Program-made: the position numbers and the translations under genes
Shown here: positions 51,899-60,860 of the stretch, piece by piece
Numbering within the stretch: position 1 is the first letter of the stretch
Layout: each line of letters starts with the position of its first letter
DNA from: Streptomyces roseolilacinus
GTDB taxonomy: Bacteria; Actinomycetota; Actinomycetes; Streptomycetales; Streptomycetaceae
Assembly: GCF_014649335.1 (NCBI RefSeq)
Contig: NZ_BMSV01000007.1
Coordinates: 354,677-418,676, forward strand
Direction of reading: 5' to 3'
Length of the DNA: 64,000 bases
The notes under the pieces: model-generated
Database searches by the model: none
The model's input: only the letters and a program-made list of their open reading frames with translations
What the model was told of the DNA's origin: nothing

Positions 51899-53017
51899 GT
51901 GGGTGTTCCGGGACGTTGGGCGGCGGCCGTGCTCGCGGCGGTCGCGCTGCTCGCGGGGTGCGCCCCGCAGGGGGGCCCGCCGGCCGCCGGGGCGGCCGGG
52001 GGCGTCCGCGACGCGGTGGAGGCGCACCGCCGCACCGAACTCGGCGGAGCGCCCCTCGCGTCATGGGCGTACCGCGTCCTCGCCGTACGGCGGGACGGCC
52101 GCCGCGCGACCGTCGACGCCGAGCTGACCTACGCCCTCGACGGGTACGACCCCGCCCCCGCCACCACCCGCCGCCGCCTGGACCTGGCGGAGCGCGACGG
52201 CCGGTGGCGCGTCACCGGCGACCGCCCCGCCGAGGGGCAGCCCGCCCAGCTGTGGGACCAGGGGCCGGTCCGGGCGGCGCGCGGCGCCCGCAGCCTCGTG
52301 CTCGGCGTCGGCCAGCCCCCGGCGCGGCTCGACGAGGTCGCCGCGGCCGCCGACCGCGCCGTCCCCGCCGTGGCGGCCGCCTGGCCGGACGGGACGTGGC
52401 GGGGGAGGGTCGTCGTCCTCCTGCCGGGGTCGCTCGACGCCATGGCCGCCCTCCTGGGGGAGGGGCCCGCCGCGTACCGGGGCGTCGCCGCGGTCACCAC
52501 CGGCCGCACCGGCGGCGGGGCCGCCGACCGGGTGGTGGTCAACCCGGAGGCGTACCGGGACCTCGGCGACTTCGGGCGGACCTTCGTCCTCACCCACGAG
52601 ACCGCCCACGTCGCCACCCGCGCCGCCACGACCGCCGCCACGCCCCTGTGGCTCTCGGAGGGGCTGGCCGACCGGATCGCGTACCGGGGCACGGGCCGCA
52701 CGGCGGTCGAGGGGGCGCCCGAGCTGGGCCGGGCGGTGCGCTCCGGGGCCGTACCGGCGGCGCTCCCGGCCGACGCGGACTTCTCCTTCGGCGGGGAGCC
52801 CGCCGCCGTGGCGCGCGCCTACGAGGGCGCCTGGCTGGCCTGCGAGCTGGTCGCGGAACGGTGGGGCGAGGAGCGGCTCGCCGGCTTCTACCGGGAGGCC
52901 GGGCGGTCCGGCGCGCGCCGCGCCTTCCGGGACGTCCTGGGCACCACGCCGGAGGAGTTCACCCGCGCCTGGCAGGGCCGCCTCCGTCAGGAGTTCAGCA
53001 GCGCCCCGTCACGGTGA
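51899..53017 (+). CDS. Lipoprotein with gluzincin-type metalloprotease motif
   Basis: The protein has 372 residues with a lipoprotein signal (lipobox LLAGC), an N-terminal NTF2-like domain (about 35-115) and a C-terminal peptidase-MA-like domain. It has HETAH (His233, Glu234, His237) followed 20 residues later by WLSEGLADRIAYRG, the third zinc ligand of gluzincins. All ligands are present, so activity is plausible. The start is GTG 51899. It follows the second NlpC/P60 gene by 49 bp and may share its transcript. Its end overlaps the convergent GT87 gene by 31 bp. Confidence 0.85.
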   Translation: MGVPGRWAAAVLAAVALLAGCAPQGGPPAAGAAGGVRDAVEAHRRTELGGAPLASWAYRVLAVRRDGRRATVDAELTYALDGYDPAPATTRRRLDLAERDGRWRVTGDRPAEGQPAQLWDQGPVRAARGARSLVLGVGQPPARLDEVAAAADRAVPAVAAAWPDGTWRGRVVVLLPGSLDAMAALLGEGPAAYRGVAAVTTGRTGGGAADRVVVNPEAYRDLGDFGRTFVLTHETAHVATRAATTAATPLWLSEGLADRIAYRGTGRTAVEGAPELGRAVRSGAVPAALPADADFSFGGEPAAVARAYEGAWLACELVAERWGEERLAGFYREAGRSGARRAFRDVLGTTPEEFTRAWQGRLRQEFSSAPSR

Positions 53018-54252
53018 CCGCCCTGGGCCGGCACCCGCGCCGACGCGGCCCTGTCCGCGCGCAGCCGCGGCTCGGTGACCGTCTGCCGCCACAGCTGCCG
53101 CCCCGCGACCAGGGAGGCCGCGACGAGCAGCCCGTTGCGGACGAACAGCAGCGCCAGCCCCAGCGCGTCACTGGCCACCACGTGGGAGAACCAGATCGGG
53201 AACTCCAGGATCGTCACCCCGGTCGCCGCCAGCACCATCAGCGCCGCCCGGCGCATCCGGCTCCGGCGCCACACCAGGCACACCGCGGCCAGCCCGACCA
53301 GCCACAGCATGTACTGGGGGCTGATCACCCGGCTCGTCGTCGTGAACAGCAGCACCGCCACGAACGCCGCGTCGCACAGCGTCGTCGCGCCGAACTCCCG
53401 CGCCCGCAGCCGCCACAGCACCAGCCAGCCGAACGCCAGCGCCGTCAGCGCCATCGCCGCGCCGCTCACCAGCGGCACGTACGGGCCGAGGAACTCCACC
53501 GACCCGTAGTTCAGCCGCACCTCGCCGTGCCAGCCGCCGAAGAACCGCGCCACGTGGAACACCAGCGACCCCAGCGACTCCACCTCGGTGCCCCGGTCGC
53601 GCTGGAACGTCAGGAACGCCAGCGCGCCCGGCGCCGCGAGGAGGCACGCCGCCAGCACCGCCGCGCCCGACGCCGCCGCGGCCGCCCACGACCGGCGCGT
53701 GACGCGGCCCCGCGCCGTGCCCGCGAGCAGCAGCGCCGGCCACACCTTCAGCAGCGCGCCGATCCCGGCGAGGACGCCCATCGTGCGCGGGTTGCGGACC
53801 CCGGCGAGCAGCGCGGTGACGGCGACGGCGGTGACCATGATGTCGTACCGGGAGTACGCGGTCGGCCCGAGCAGCGGCACGCCCACGAGCCACACCCAGG
53901 CGCCCGCGCGGCTCTTGCCGGGGCGCCCGCCCGCGTACACGAGCAGCCCGAACACCACCGCGTCGCAGACGAGCGCGAGCACGAAGAACGCGTGCGCGTA
54001 CTCCAGGAACGGCAGCAGGCCGGGGGCCAGGATCGCGAACGCCGCGGCCGGGGGGTACTGCCACGTCACGTCGTCCAGCGGGTACGTGCCGCCGCGCAGC
54101 ACCTCGTACCAGTTGAAGTAGATCACCGAGACGTCGGTGGTGACGTCCGGGCCGGGGACGAAGACGACCCTGAAGGTGTAGAGCAGGAGGACGGCCCTGC
54201 TGACCAGCCAGAAGGCCGCCAGGGACAGTCGCGGTCCGCTCGGGTGCTTCAT
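52987..54252 (-). CDS. GT87-type polyprenyl-phosphate mannosyltransferase
   Basis: An integral membrane glycosyltransferase of 421 residues with about ten helices. Near the start is the GT-C acidic region (GPDVTTDVSVIYFNWYEVL, then DDVTWQYPPAAAFAI), typical of GT87/DUF2029 enzymes that add alpha-mannose from polyprenyl phosphomannose. ATG 54252 has GAGG 6 nt upstream; the frame further upstream is spurious. It is divergent from pimB by 91 bp, which fits phosphatidylinositol-mannoside or lipomannan elongation. The tail overlaps the lipoprotein gene by 31 bp. Confidence 0.85.
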   Translation of the reverse strand: MKHPSGPRLSLAAFWLVSRAVLLLYTFRVVFVPGPDVTTDVSVIYFNWYEVLRGGTYPLDDVTWQYPPAAAFAILAPGLLPFLEYAHAFFVLALVCDAVVFGLLVYAGGRPGKSRAGAWVWLVGVPLLGPTAYSRYDIMVTAVAVTALLAGVRNPRTMGVLAGIGALLKVWPALLLAGTARGRVTRRSWAAAAASGAAVLAACLLAAPGALAFLTFQRDRGTEVESLGSLVFHVARFFGGWHGEVRLNYGSVEFLGPYVPLVSGAAMALTALAFGWLVLWRLRAREFGATTLCDAAFVAVLLFTTTSRVISPQYMLWLVGLAAVCLVWRRSRMRRAALMVLAATGVTILEFPIWFSHVVASDALGLALLFVRNGLLVAASLVAGRQLWRQTVTEPRLRADRAASARVPAQGGHRDGALLNS

Positions 54253-54343
54253 CGGTACCTCGTCCGGTCTCGTGGTGGTCTGCGGGTGGGGGCGGTACGG
54301 GGCGCGAGCGGTGCGGGCGGGCCGTTCGGTACTGTCGGCCACG

Positions 54344-55486
54344 ATGCACAAGACGCTGATCGTAACGAACGACTTCCCGCCCAGGCCCGGCGGGATCCAG
54401 GCGTTCCTGCACAACATGGCGCTGCGCCTGGACCCGGAGCGGGTCGTCGTCTACGCCTCCACGTGGAAGCGCGGGCGGGAGGGCGCGGAGGCCACCGCGC
54501 GCTTCGACGCGGAGCAGCCGTTCCGGGTGGTGCGGGACCGTACGACGATGCTGCTGCCCACGCCGCGGGTGACCGCGCGGGCGGCCGGGCTGCTGCGGGA
54601 GCACGGCTGCACCTCGGTGTGGTTCGGCGCGGCCGCGCCGCTCGGGCTGATGGCGCCCGCGCTGCGCCGGGCCGGCGCCCGCCGCCTGGTCGCGACGACC
54701 CACGGCCACGAGGCCGGGTGGGCGCAGCTGCCGGTCGCGCGGCAGCTGCTGCGGCGCATCGGCGAGGGCACGGACACGATCACCTACCTCGGGGAGTACA
54801 CACGCTCCCGCATCGCCGCCGCGCTCACCCCCGAGGCCGCGGCGCGCATGGTGCAGCTGCCGCCCGGCGTCGACGAGAAGACCTTCCACCCCGACTCGGG
54901 CGGCGACGCGGTGCGCGCCCGGCTGGGCCTGGCGGACCGGCCCGTGGTGGTGTGCGTCTCGCGGCTGGTGCCGCGCAAGGGGCAGGACACGCTGATCCGG
55001 GCGATGCCCGCGGTCCTCGCCGCCGTGCCGGACGCCGTCCTGCTGGTCGTCGGCGGCGGCCCGTACGCGAAGGACCTGCACCGCCTCGCCCGCGAGACGG
55101 GCGTGGCCGACTCCGTGCAGTTCACGGGCCCCGTGCCGTGGGAGGAGCTGCCCGCGCACCACGGGGCCGGCGACGTGTTCGCGATGCCGTGCCGCACCCG
55201 GCGCGGCGGACTGGACGTGGAGGGGCTCGGCATCGTCTACCTGGAGGCGTCCGCGACGGGCGTTCCGGTCGTCGCCGGCGACTCGGGCGGCGCCCCGGAC
55301 GCGGTCCTGGACGGCGAGACCGGCTGGGTCGTGCGCGGCGACTCCCCGCAGGAGGCCGCCGAGCGGATCGTGCCCCTGCTCCAGGACCCGGAGCTGCGCC
55401 GCCGCATGGGCGAGCGGGGCCGCCGGTGGGTCGAGGAGAAGTGGCGCTGGGACCTCCTCGCGGAACGCCTCAAGGCCCTCCTGTAG
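54344..55486 (+). CDS. pimB: Phosphatidylinositol monomannoside mannosyltransferase PimB (GT4)
   Basis: This cytoplasmic GDP-mannose-dependent enzyme adds the second mannose to phosphatidylinositol mannoside. It has 380 residues, with LIVTNDFPPRPGGIQAFLHN, SVWFGAAAPLGLMAPA, THGHEAGWAQLPVARQLLRR, VSRLVPRKGQDTLIRA and FAMPCRTRRGGLDVEGLGIVYLEA. The pattern closely follows the mycobacterial/corynebacterial PimB' sequence as I remember it. ATG 54344 is used. It is convergent with fadD and divergent from a GT87 mannosyltransferase. Confidence 0.92.
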   Translation: MHKTLIVTNDFPPRPGGIQAFLHNMALRLDPERVVVYASTWKRGREGAEATARFDAEQPFRVVRDRTTMLLPTPRVTARAAGLLREHGCTSVWFGAAAPLGLMAPALRRAGARRLVATTHGHEAGWAQLPVARQLLRRIGEGTDTITYLGEYTRSRIAAALTPEAAARMVQLPPGVDEKTFHPDSGGDAVRARLGLADRPVVVCVSRLVPRKGQDTLIRAMPAVLAAVPDAVLLVVGGGPYAKDLHRLARETGVADSVQFTGPVPWEELPAHHGAGDVFAMPCRTRRGGLDVEGLGIVYLEASATGVPVVAGDSGGAPDAVLDGETGWVVRGDSPQEAAERIVPLLQDPELRRRMGERGRRWVEEKWRWDLLAERLKALL

Positions 55487-55647
55487 CCCCCGCCCCGCGA
55501 GACCCGCCCCCGGGACCGTCCCCGGCCCGGCGGGCGGTCCCCGCGGCCCCTCGCGGGCCGTACGGGCCGGCCGTCGGCGGGGAGGGCCGGCCGTCGGCGG
55601 GCCGCCGGCCTCGCGGCCCTCGCCCCGGAGCGCCCGCGGACGCCGAA

Positions 55648-55677
55648 GCGCCCGCCAGGACGGGTCCTGACGGGCGC
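55648..55677 (-). terminator. Hairpin between pimB and fadD
   Basis: A 14-bp stem with one mismatch (55648-55661/55664-55677) lies 22 bp past the fadD stop. The rest of the 213-bp gap is GC-rich and includes a direct repeat GGGCCGGCCGTCGGCGGG at 55564-55581 and 55584-55601. Confidence 0.65.
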
Positions 55678-55699
55678 CGGAGGGCTTCGGGCGGCGGGC

Positions 55700-57496
55700 T
55701 CAGCCCCGGTAGATCGCCTCGATCTCGTCGGCGAAGTCCTTCGCCACCACGTTCCGCTTCAGCTTCAGCGACGGCGTGATGTGGCCGGCCTCCTCCGTGA
55801 ACTGCGCGGGCAGGACGCGGAACTTGCGCACCGACTCCGCCTTGGACACGGCCGCGTTGCCGTCGTCCACGGCCCGCTGCACCTCCGCCAGCAGCTCCGG
55901 GTCCTCCCGCAGCTGCGCCGCCGTCGACCCGGCCGGCTTGCCGTGCTCGGCCGCCCAGCGCGCCAGGAACTCCTCGTCCAGCGTGACCAGCGCGCCCACG
56001 AAGGGCCGTCCGTCGCCGACGACCATGCACTCCGCGACCAGGGCGTGCCCGCGGATGCGGTCCTCGATCACCGCCGGGGCGACGTTCTTGCCGCCCGCGG
56101 TGACCAGGATCTCCTTCTTGCGGCCCGTGATGGCCAGGTAGCCGTCCTCGTCGAGGGTGCCGATGTCGCCCGTGTGGAACCAGCCGTCCGCCAGCGCCTC
56201 GGCCGTCGCCGCCTCGTTGTTCCAGTAGCCGGCGAAGACGTGCTCGCCGTGCAGCAGCACCTCGCCGTCGTCGGCGATCCGCACCTTGGAGCCGGGCAGC
56301 GGCTGGCCCACCGTGCCGATCTTCTGCCGGTCCCACGGGTTGAACGCGGTCGCCGCGCACGACTCCGTCAGGCCGTACCCCTCCAGCACCGTGAAGCCGA
56401 TGCCGCTGTAGAAGTGGCCGAGCCGCTCGCCCAGCGGCGCGCCGCCCGAGATCGCGAACTCGCAGCGGCCGCCCAGCACCGCGCGCAGCTTGCCGTACAC
56501 GAGCACGTCGAACAGCTTGTGCTTCAGCCGCAGGCCGAGGGACGGGCCGCCCGGCGCGGACTTCGCCCGGCTGTACGCGATGGCGGTCTGCGCGGCCCGG
56601 TCGAAGATCCGGCCCTTGCCGTCCGCCTGGGCCTTCGCCCGCGCCGAGTTGTACACCTTCTCGAAGACGCGCGGCACGCCCAGGATCAGCGTGGGCCGGA
56701 ACGACGCCAGGTCGTCGGTGAGGTTCTTGATGTCCGGCACGCAGCCGAGCCGGATCGGCGCCAGCACCGACGCGACCTCGACCATGCGGCCGAAGACGTG
56801 CGCGGCGGGCAGGAACAGCAGCACCGACGAGCGGCCCGTCCGGAACAGCGGCCCCAGCCGCTCCACGACGTTGCCGCACTCGGCGAAGAAGTTGCGGTGG
56901 GTCAGCACGCAGCCCTTGGGGCGGCCCGTCGTGCCGGACGTGTAGACGATGGTCGCCACGTCGTCGGCCCCGGCGGTCGCGCCGCGCTCGTCGAGCGTCT
57001 CGTCGGACACGTCCCGGCCGGCCGCGGTCAGCTCCTCGACGGCGCCGCCGTCGATCCGCCACACGTGCTTCAGCGCCGGCAGCGCGTCCCGCACGGACTC
57101 GACCGCCTCGGCGTGCGCCGCGCTCTCCACGACCGCCGCGACCGCGCCCGAGTCGCCGAGGATCCACTGGATCTGCTCGGGCGAGCTGGTCTCGTACACC
57201 GGCACGGTCACCGCGCCCGCGCTCCAGATCGCGAAGTCCAGCTGCACCCACTCGTAGCGCGTGCGGGAGATCACCGCGACCCGGTCGCCCGGCCGCACGC
57301 CCTGCGCGACCAGGCCCTTGGCCGCGGCCCGCACCTCGGCGAGGAACTCCTTCGCGGTGACGTCCGACCAGCCGCCGGCGACCTTGCGGGCCATCACGGC
57401 CACGTCTGGGTGCTGCGCGGCGTTGCGGTGGACGAGATCCGTCAGATTGCCGTCGGCGGGGACCTCGTACAGGGCCGGAAGGCTGAACTCGCGCAA
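55700..57496 (-). CDS. Long-chain fatty-acid-CoA ligase (FadD15-like)
   Basis: An ANL-superfamily enzyme of 598 residues that activates fatty acids as acyl-adenylates and acyl-CoA. The AMP-binding P-loop is IVYTSGTTGRPKGCVLTH. Further motifs are FLPAAHVFGRMVE, EGYGLTESCAATAFN, the A8 hinge HTGDIGTLDEDGYLAITGRKK and the catalytic lysine region SLKLKRNVVAKDF. The start is TTG 57496, supported by AGGAG 9 nt upstream. It resembles the FadD15 group, which also neighbours pimB in mycobacteria (from memory), suggesting a role in membrane lipid or phosphatidylinositol-mannoside acylation or general fatty-acid use. Confidence 0.93.
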   Translation of the reverse strand: MREFSLPALYEVPADGNLTDLVHRNAAQHPDVAVMARKVAGGWSDVTAKEFLAEVRAAAKGLVAQGVRPGDRVAVISRTRYEWVQLDFAIWSAGAVTVPVYETSSPEQIQWILGDSGAVAAVVESAAHAEAVESVRDALPALKHVWRIDGGAVEELTAAGRDVSDETLDERGATAGADDVATIVYTSGTTGRPKGCVLTHRNFFAECGNVVERLGPLFRTGRSSVLLFLPAAHVFGRMVEVASVLAPIRLGCVPDIKNLTDDLASFRPTLILGVPRVFEKVYNSARAKAQADGKGRIFDRAAQTAIAYSRAKSAPGGPSLGLRLKHKLFDVLVYGKLRAVLGGRCEFAISGGAPLGERLGHFYSGIGFTVLEGYGLTESCAATAFNPWDRQKIGTVGQPLPGSKVRIADDGEVLLHGEHVFAGYWNNEAATAEALADGWFHTGDIGTLDEDGYLAITGRKKEILVTAGGKNVAPAVIEDRIRGHALVAECMVVGDGRPFVGALVTLDEEFLARWAAEHGKPAGSTAAQLREDPELLAEVQRAVDDGNAAVSKAESVRKFRVLPAQFTEEAGHITPSLKLKRNVVAKDFADEIEAIYRG

Positions 57497-57568
57497 GACT
57501 GCTGCTCCTCATCGGGCGCCGACGCCACGGCTCTGTGTGATGCGCCGGTTCGCGGTCCAAATCGGACA

Positions 57569-57590
57569 CGTGCTCAGTGGGGTGAGCACG
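57569..57590. promoter_or_regulatory. Operator-like inverted repeat upstream of fadD
   Basis: CGTGCTCA-GTGGGG-TGAGCACG has perfect 8-bp arms with a 6-bp spacer, 73 bp upstream of the fadD start. The size and symmetry fit a TetR-type regulator site. The rest of the 268-bp divergent gap contains no gene. Confidence 0.45.
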
Positions 57591-57764
57591 ACTGGACTGC
57601 CCGGACGTTACCCACCAGTACCGGGTTCCCGATAGGGGGTCCTGGTCAGATGTTCGCTGCGTCACACACATCATGGGCACTACCTCGCGCACAGTAGTCC
57701 ACTCCCGTCACGACTCGGAAGTAACCGCAGGTCCGGCCCCCTCCGGACCGTAAGGTGGGGTCCC

Positions 57765-58541
57765 ATGCGAGTTCATGTGGTCAGCGACGTACACGGGAAC
57801 GCCCAGGACCTGGCCAAGGCGGGGGACGGCGCCGACGCGCTGATCTGCCTGGGCGACCTGGTGCTCTTCCTCGACTACGCGAACCACGCCCGCGGCATCT
57901 TCCCCGACCTCTTCGGCGAGGAGAACGCCCGCCGCATCGTCGCCCTGCGCACCGCCCGCCGCTTCGACGAGGCCCGCGTCTTCGCCCGCGGCCTGTGGGA
58001 GGAGCTGGCGCGGCGCGGCGTCGACAAGGCCACCGCCGTCGAGTCGGCCGTCCGCGACCAGTACGCCGAGCTGTTCGCCGCGTTCCCCGCGCCGACGTAC
58101 GCCACGTACGGCAACGTCGACGTGCCCCCGCTGTGGCCCGAGTACGTCCGCCCCGGCACGACCGTCCTGGACGGCGAGCGCGTCGAGATCGGCGGCCGCG
58201 TCTTCGGCTTCGTCGGCGGCGGCCTGCCCTCCCCGATGCGCACCCCGTACGAGGTGCCGGAGGAGGAGTACGCGGCGAAGGTCGAGGCGCTCGGCGAGGT
58301 CGACGTGCTGTGCTCGCACATCCCGCCGGAGGTCCCCGAGCTGACGTACGACACCGTCGCCCGCCGCTTCGAGCGCGGATCCACCGCCCTGCTGGCCGCG
58401 ATCCGCCGGGTGCGGCCCCGGTACGCCCTGTTCGGGCACGTGCACCAGCCGCTGGCGCGGCGCGTGCGCGTCGGCGCCACGGAGTGCGTCAACGTGGGCC
58501 ACTTCGCCTCCTCGGGACGGCCCTGGGTCCTGGAGTGGTGA
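57765..58541 (+). CDS. Metallophosphoesterase
   Basis: A calcineurin-like phosphoesterase of 258 residues with all metal motifs: SDVHGN (7-12), CLGDLVLF, YGNVDVPP (GNxD in place of GNHE), CSHIPPEVPE and FGHVHQPLARR. Replacing GNHE with GNVD is seen in some cytosolic groups and need not abolish activity. ATG 57765; it is divergent from fadD. It is followed 58 bp later by the SRPBCC gene, probably in one transcript. The substrate is unknown. Confidence 0.92.
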   Translation: MRVHVVSDVHGNAQDLAKAGDGADALICLGDLVLFLDYANHARGIFPDLFGEENARRIVALRTARRFDEARVFARGLWEELARRGVDKATAVESAVRDQYAELFAAFPAPTYATYGNVDVPPLWPEYVRPGTTVLDGERVEIGGRVFGFVGGGLPSPMRTPYEVPEEEYAAKVEALGEVDVLCSHIPPEVPELTYDTVARRFERGSTALLAAIRRVRPRYALFGHVHQPLARRVRVGATECVNVGHFASSGRPWVLEW

Positions 58542-58599
58542 CCTGCGGGCACGCGATAGCCTTCCCCCACGTACCGAGCCCTGCGGAGGAGCCACAGCG

Positions 58600-59049
58600 A
58601 TGGCGGAACACACCAGCTCGAGCATCACGATCGAGGCGGCGCCCGCCGAGGTCATGGGAGTGATCGCCGACTTCGCGCGCTATCCGGAGTGGACGGGCGA
58701 GGTCAAGGAGGCGGAGGTCCTGTCGCGGGACGCGGCCGGCCGCGCCGAGCAGGTCCGCCTGCTCCTGGACGCCGGCGCGATCAAGGACGACCACACCCTG
58801 GCGTACACGTGGACCGGGGACGACGAGGTCGGCTGGACGCTGGTGAAGTCCCAGATGCTGCGGAGCCTCGACGGCTCGTACCGGCTCGCCCCCCTCGCCG
58901 GCGGGACCCGCACGGAGGTCACGTACCGGCTGACGGTGGACGTCAAGATCCCCATGCTGGGCATGATCAAGCGCAAGGCCGAGAAGGTCATCATCGACCG
59001 GGCCCTGGCCGGCCTGAAGAAGCGCGTCGAGTCGACCACCGGCGCCTGA
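58600..59049 (+). CDS. SRPBCC (START/polyketide-cyclase-like) lipid-binding-fold protein
   Basis: The protein has 149 residues with a helix-grip fold. It starts SSSITIEAAPAEVMGVIADFARYPEWTGEVKEAEV, the typical SRPBCC opening, and ends in a long C-terminal helix (KAEKVIIDRALAGLKKRVES). Such proteins bind hydrophobic ligands. The ATG has GGAGGAG upstream. It pairs with the ArsA-like gene 88 bp downstream; the same two genes neighbour each other in mycobacteria (from memory Rv2185c-Rv2184c), suggesting a joint, still unknown function. Confidence 0.88.
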   Translation: MAEHTSSSITIEAAPAEVMGVIADFARYPEWTGEVKEAEVLSRDAAGRAEQVRLLLDAGAIKDDHTLAYTWTGDDEVGWTLVKSQMLRSLDGSYRLAPLAGGTRTEVTYRLTVDVKIPMLGMIKRKAEKVIIDRALAGLKKRVESTTGA

Positions 59050-59137
59050 GCACCGGGCCGTCCGGGGCGCGGCCGTGGCAGCGCCCCGGACGGGAGCCGC
59101 GCGCCCCGCCCCGGACACCGCCCGCTACCGTGCACCC

Positions 59138-60289
59138 ATGCGCACCCTTCTCGTCACGGGGCCCGGCGGGGCCGGCCGGTCCACCGTCGCCGCCGCGACG
59201 GCCCTGGGCGCGGCCCGCGAGGGCCGGAAGGTCCTCCTCCTGACCGCCGACCCGGCCGGCGCCCTCGCGGCCGGCGGCGACGACGGCCCGGCCGCCCGGC
59301 GCCCGGCCGTCCACCGCCTGGACCCCGCCGCCCACTTCCGCGGGGAGGTCCTCGCCCTCCAGTCCCACGCCGCCCCCGCCCTGGAGCTGCTGGGCGCCGC
59401 CCCCCTCGACGACGACGAGCTCACCCCCCTCCCCGGCAGCGCCCACTTCGCGTACCTCGCGGCCCTGCGCGAGGCGGCCCGCGGCGACTGGGACCTCCTC
59501 GTCGCCGACCTCCCGCCCCTGCGCGACGCGATCGCCCTGCTCGCCCTGCCCGAGCAGCTCCGCCGCTACCTGCGCCGCCTCCTCCCGCCCGAGCGGCAGG
59601 CCGCCCGCGCCCTGCGCCCGATGCTGGCCCAGCTCGCCGGCGTCCCCATGCCCGCCGACGGGCTGTACGAGGCGGCCGCCCGCCGGGACGCCGAGCTGGC
59701 CGCCGTACAGGACCTGATCGACGCCCCCGGCACCAGCGTCCGCCTCGTCGTCGAACCCGGCCCCGCCGCCGCCGACGCGCTGCGCACCGCCCGCGCCGGA
59801 CTCGCCCTGCACCGCCTTCCCCTCGACCCGGTCGTCGCCAACCGCGTCCTGCCCGCCACCTCCCCCGACCCGTGGCTCGCCGCCCTCGCCGCGCGGCAGC
59901 AGACCCACCTCAAGGAGCTGTACGAGGACGGCGCCGTGCACGAGGTCCCCCACCTGGGCCGCGACCCGCGCACCCCCGACGACCTGGCCCTCCTCGGCGC
60001 CCCCGCGCCCGCCGCCGCGCCCGCCCCGGCCCCGGAGTGGCCCGTGGAGGACCACCGCGGCACCGACGGCGTGCTGGTCTGGCGCGTCCCGCTGCCCGGC
60101 GCGGCCAAACCCGACCTGGGACTCGTGCGGCGCGGCGACGAACTGGTCCTCACCGTCGGCCCGTTCCGCCGGGTCACGCCGCTCCCGTCCGCGCTGCGCC
60201 GGTGCGCCGTCGCCGGGGCCGCCCTGCGCGACGGCGAGCTGCGCGTCCGGTTCGCCCCCGATCCGGGGCTGTGGCCCCGCACCCCCTGA
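59138..60289 (+). CDS. ArsA/GET3-like ATPase with degenerate P-loop
   Basis: A 383-residue protein with the overall ArsA/GET3 layout: an N-terminal nucleotide-binding region, LLTADPAGALAAGG (switch-like), DWDLLVADLPPLRDAIALLALPEQLRRYLRRLLPPERQ, NRVLPATSPDPW and a C-terminal beta domain (LVWRVPLPGAAKPDLGLVRR). The deviant Walker A expected as GKGGVGKT is TGPGGAGRST: both signature lysines are replaced by Pro and Arg. ATP hydrolysis is therefore doubtful. ATG 59138 is used; the upstream frame start is unlikely. Confidence 0.88.
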   Translation: MRTLLVTGPGGAGRSTVAAATALGAAREGRKVLLLTADPAGALAAGGDDGPAARRPAVHRLDPAAHFRGEVLALQSHAAPALELLGAAPLDDDELTPLPGSAHFAYLAALREAARGDWDLLVADLPPLRDAIALLALPEQLRRYLRRLLPPERQAARALRPMLAQLAGVPMPADGLYEAAARRDAELAAVQDLIDAPGTSVRLVVEPGPAAADALRTARAGLALHRLPLDPVVANRVLPATSPDPWLAALAARQQTHLKELYEDGAVHEVPHLGRDPRTPDDLALLGAPAPAAAPAPAPEWPVEDHRGTDGVLVWRVPLPGAAKPDLGLVRRGDELVLTVGPFRRVTPLPSALRRCAVAGAALRDGELRVRFAPDPGLWPRTP

Positions 60290-60321
60290 ACGCCCGCCGC
60301 GGTTCGGGTACCGTCGATGGC

Positions 60322-60783
60322 ATGAGCGATGCCACCCACCGTCCCGGCCCTCCCGAGGACGACGCCTGGGCGCGGGCCTGCGCCGAGGACCTGGCCGCCG
60401 AGCGCGCCCGCCGCGGCCACGGTGGCCCCCCGCCCGGATCCGCCGCCGAGGAGCTGCGCAAGCTCGTCGACGCCGTCGCCGACAAGGTCTCCTCCCTGGG
60501 CACCCCGCTGCTCGGGGCCGGCGCGCAGAGCGCCGTCCGGCAGGCCGTCGCGCAGGCGAAGTCCGCGATCGAGCCGGTCATCGAGCGCAACCCGGAGGTT
60601 TTCGACCACCTCGCCGCCGCGGGCGGCGAACTCCTCGCCGCCTACCGCTCCGCCGTCCAGGGCCACGAGCACCGCTGGACGCAGGGGACCCGGGAACCAC
60701 GGGCGCCGCGGGACGCCTCCGCACCCGGAGCCGGGGAGCCCGACGAGGGCCCGGAGGGCAGCCACCGCATCGACCTCGACTGA
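60322..60783 (+). CDS. DUF5304 family hypothetical protein
   Basis: A 153-residue hydrophilic protein. It has EDDAWARACAEDLAAERARR, a helical centre (EELRKLVDAVADKVSSL, VRQAVAQAKSAIEPVIERNP) and an acidic Gly/Pro-rich tail ending HRIDLD. No membrane segment or signal is visible. It lies 77 bp upstream of glkA and I recall it as the conserved gene preceding glkA in streptomycetes (SCO2127 position). Cotranscription with glkA is likely; the function is unknown. Confidence 0.82.
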   Translation: MSDATHRPGPPEDDAWARACAEDLAAERARRGHGGPPPGSAAEELRKLVDAVADKVSSLGTPLLGAGAQSAVRQAVAQAKSAIEPVIERNPEVFDHLAAAGGELLAAYRSAVQGHEHRWTQGTREPRAPRDASAPGAGEPDEGPEGSHRIDLD

Positions 60784-60860
60784 CGCGGGAGCGACCGGGC
60801 GGGAGGCCGCCCTCGGGTACGGTTGGGCATAGCGGGGCTCGACCGAAAACTGAGGGACAC

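Noticed and set aside
55564..55601. Direct repeat GGGCCGGCCGTCGGCGGG between pimB and fadD
   Set aside because: Two 18-bp copies 20 bp apart in very GC-rich sequence; not enough to call a regulatory or mobile feature.
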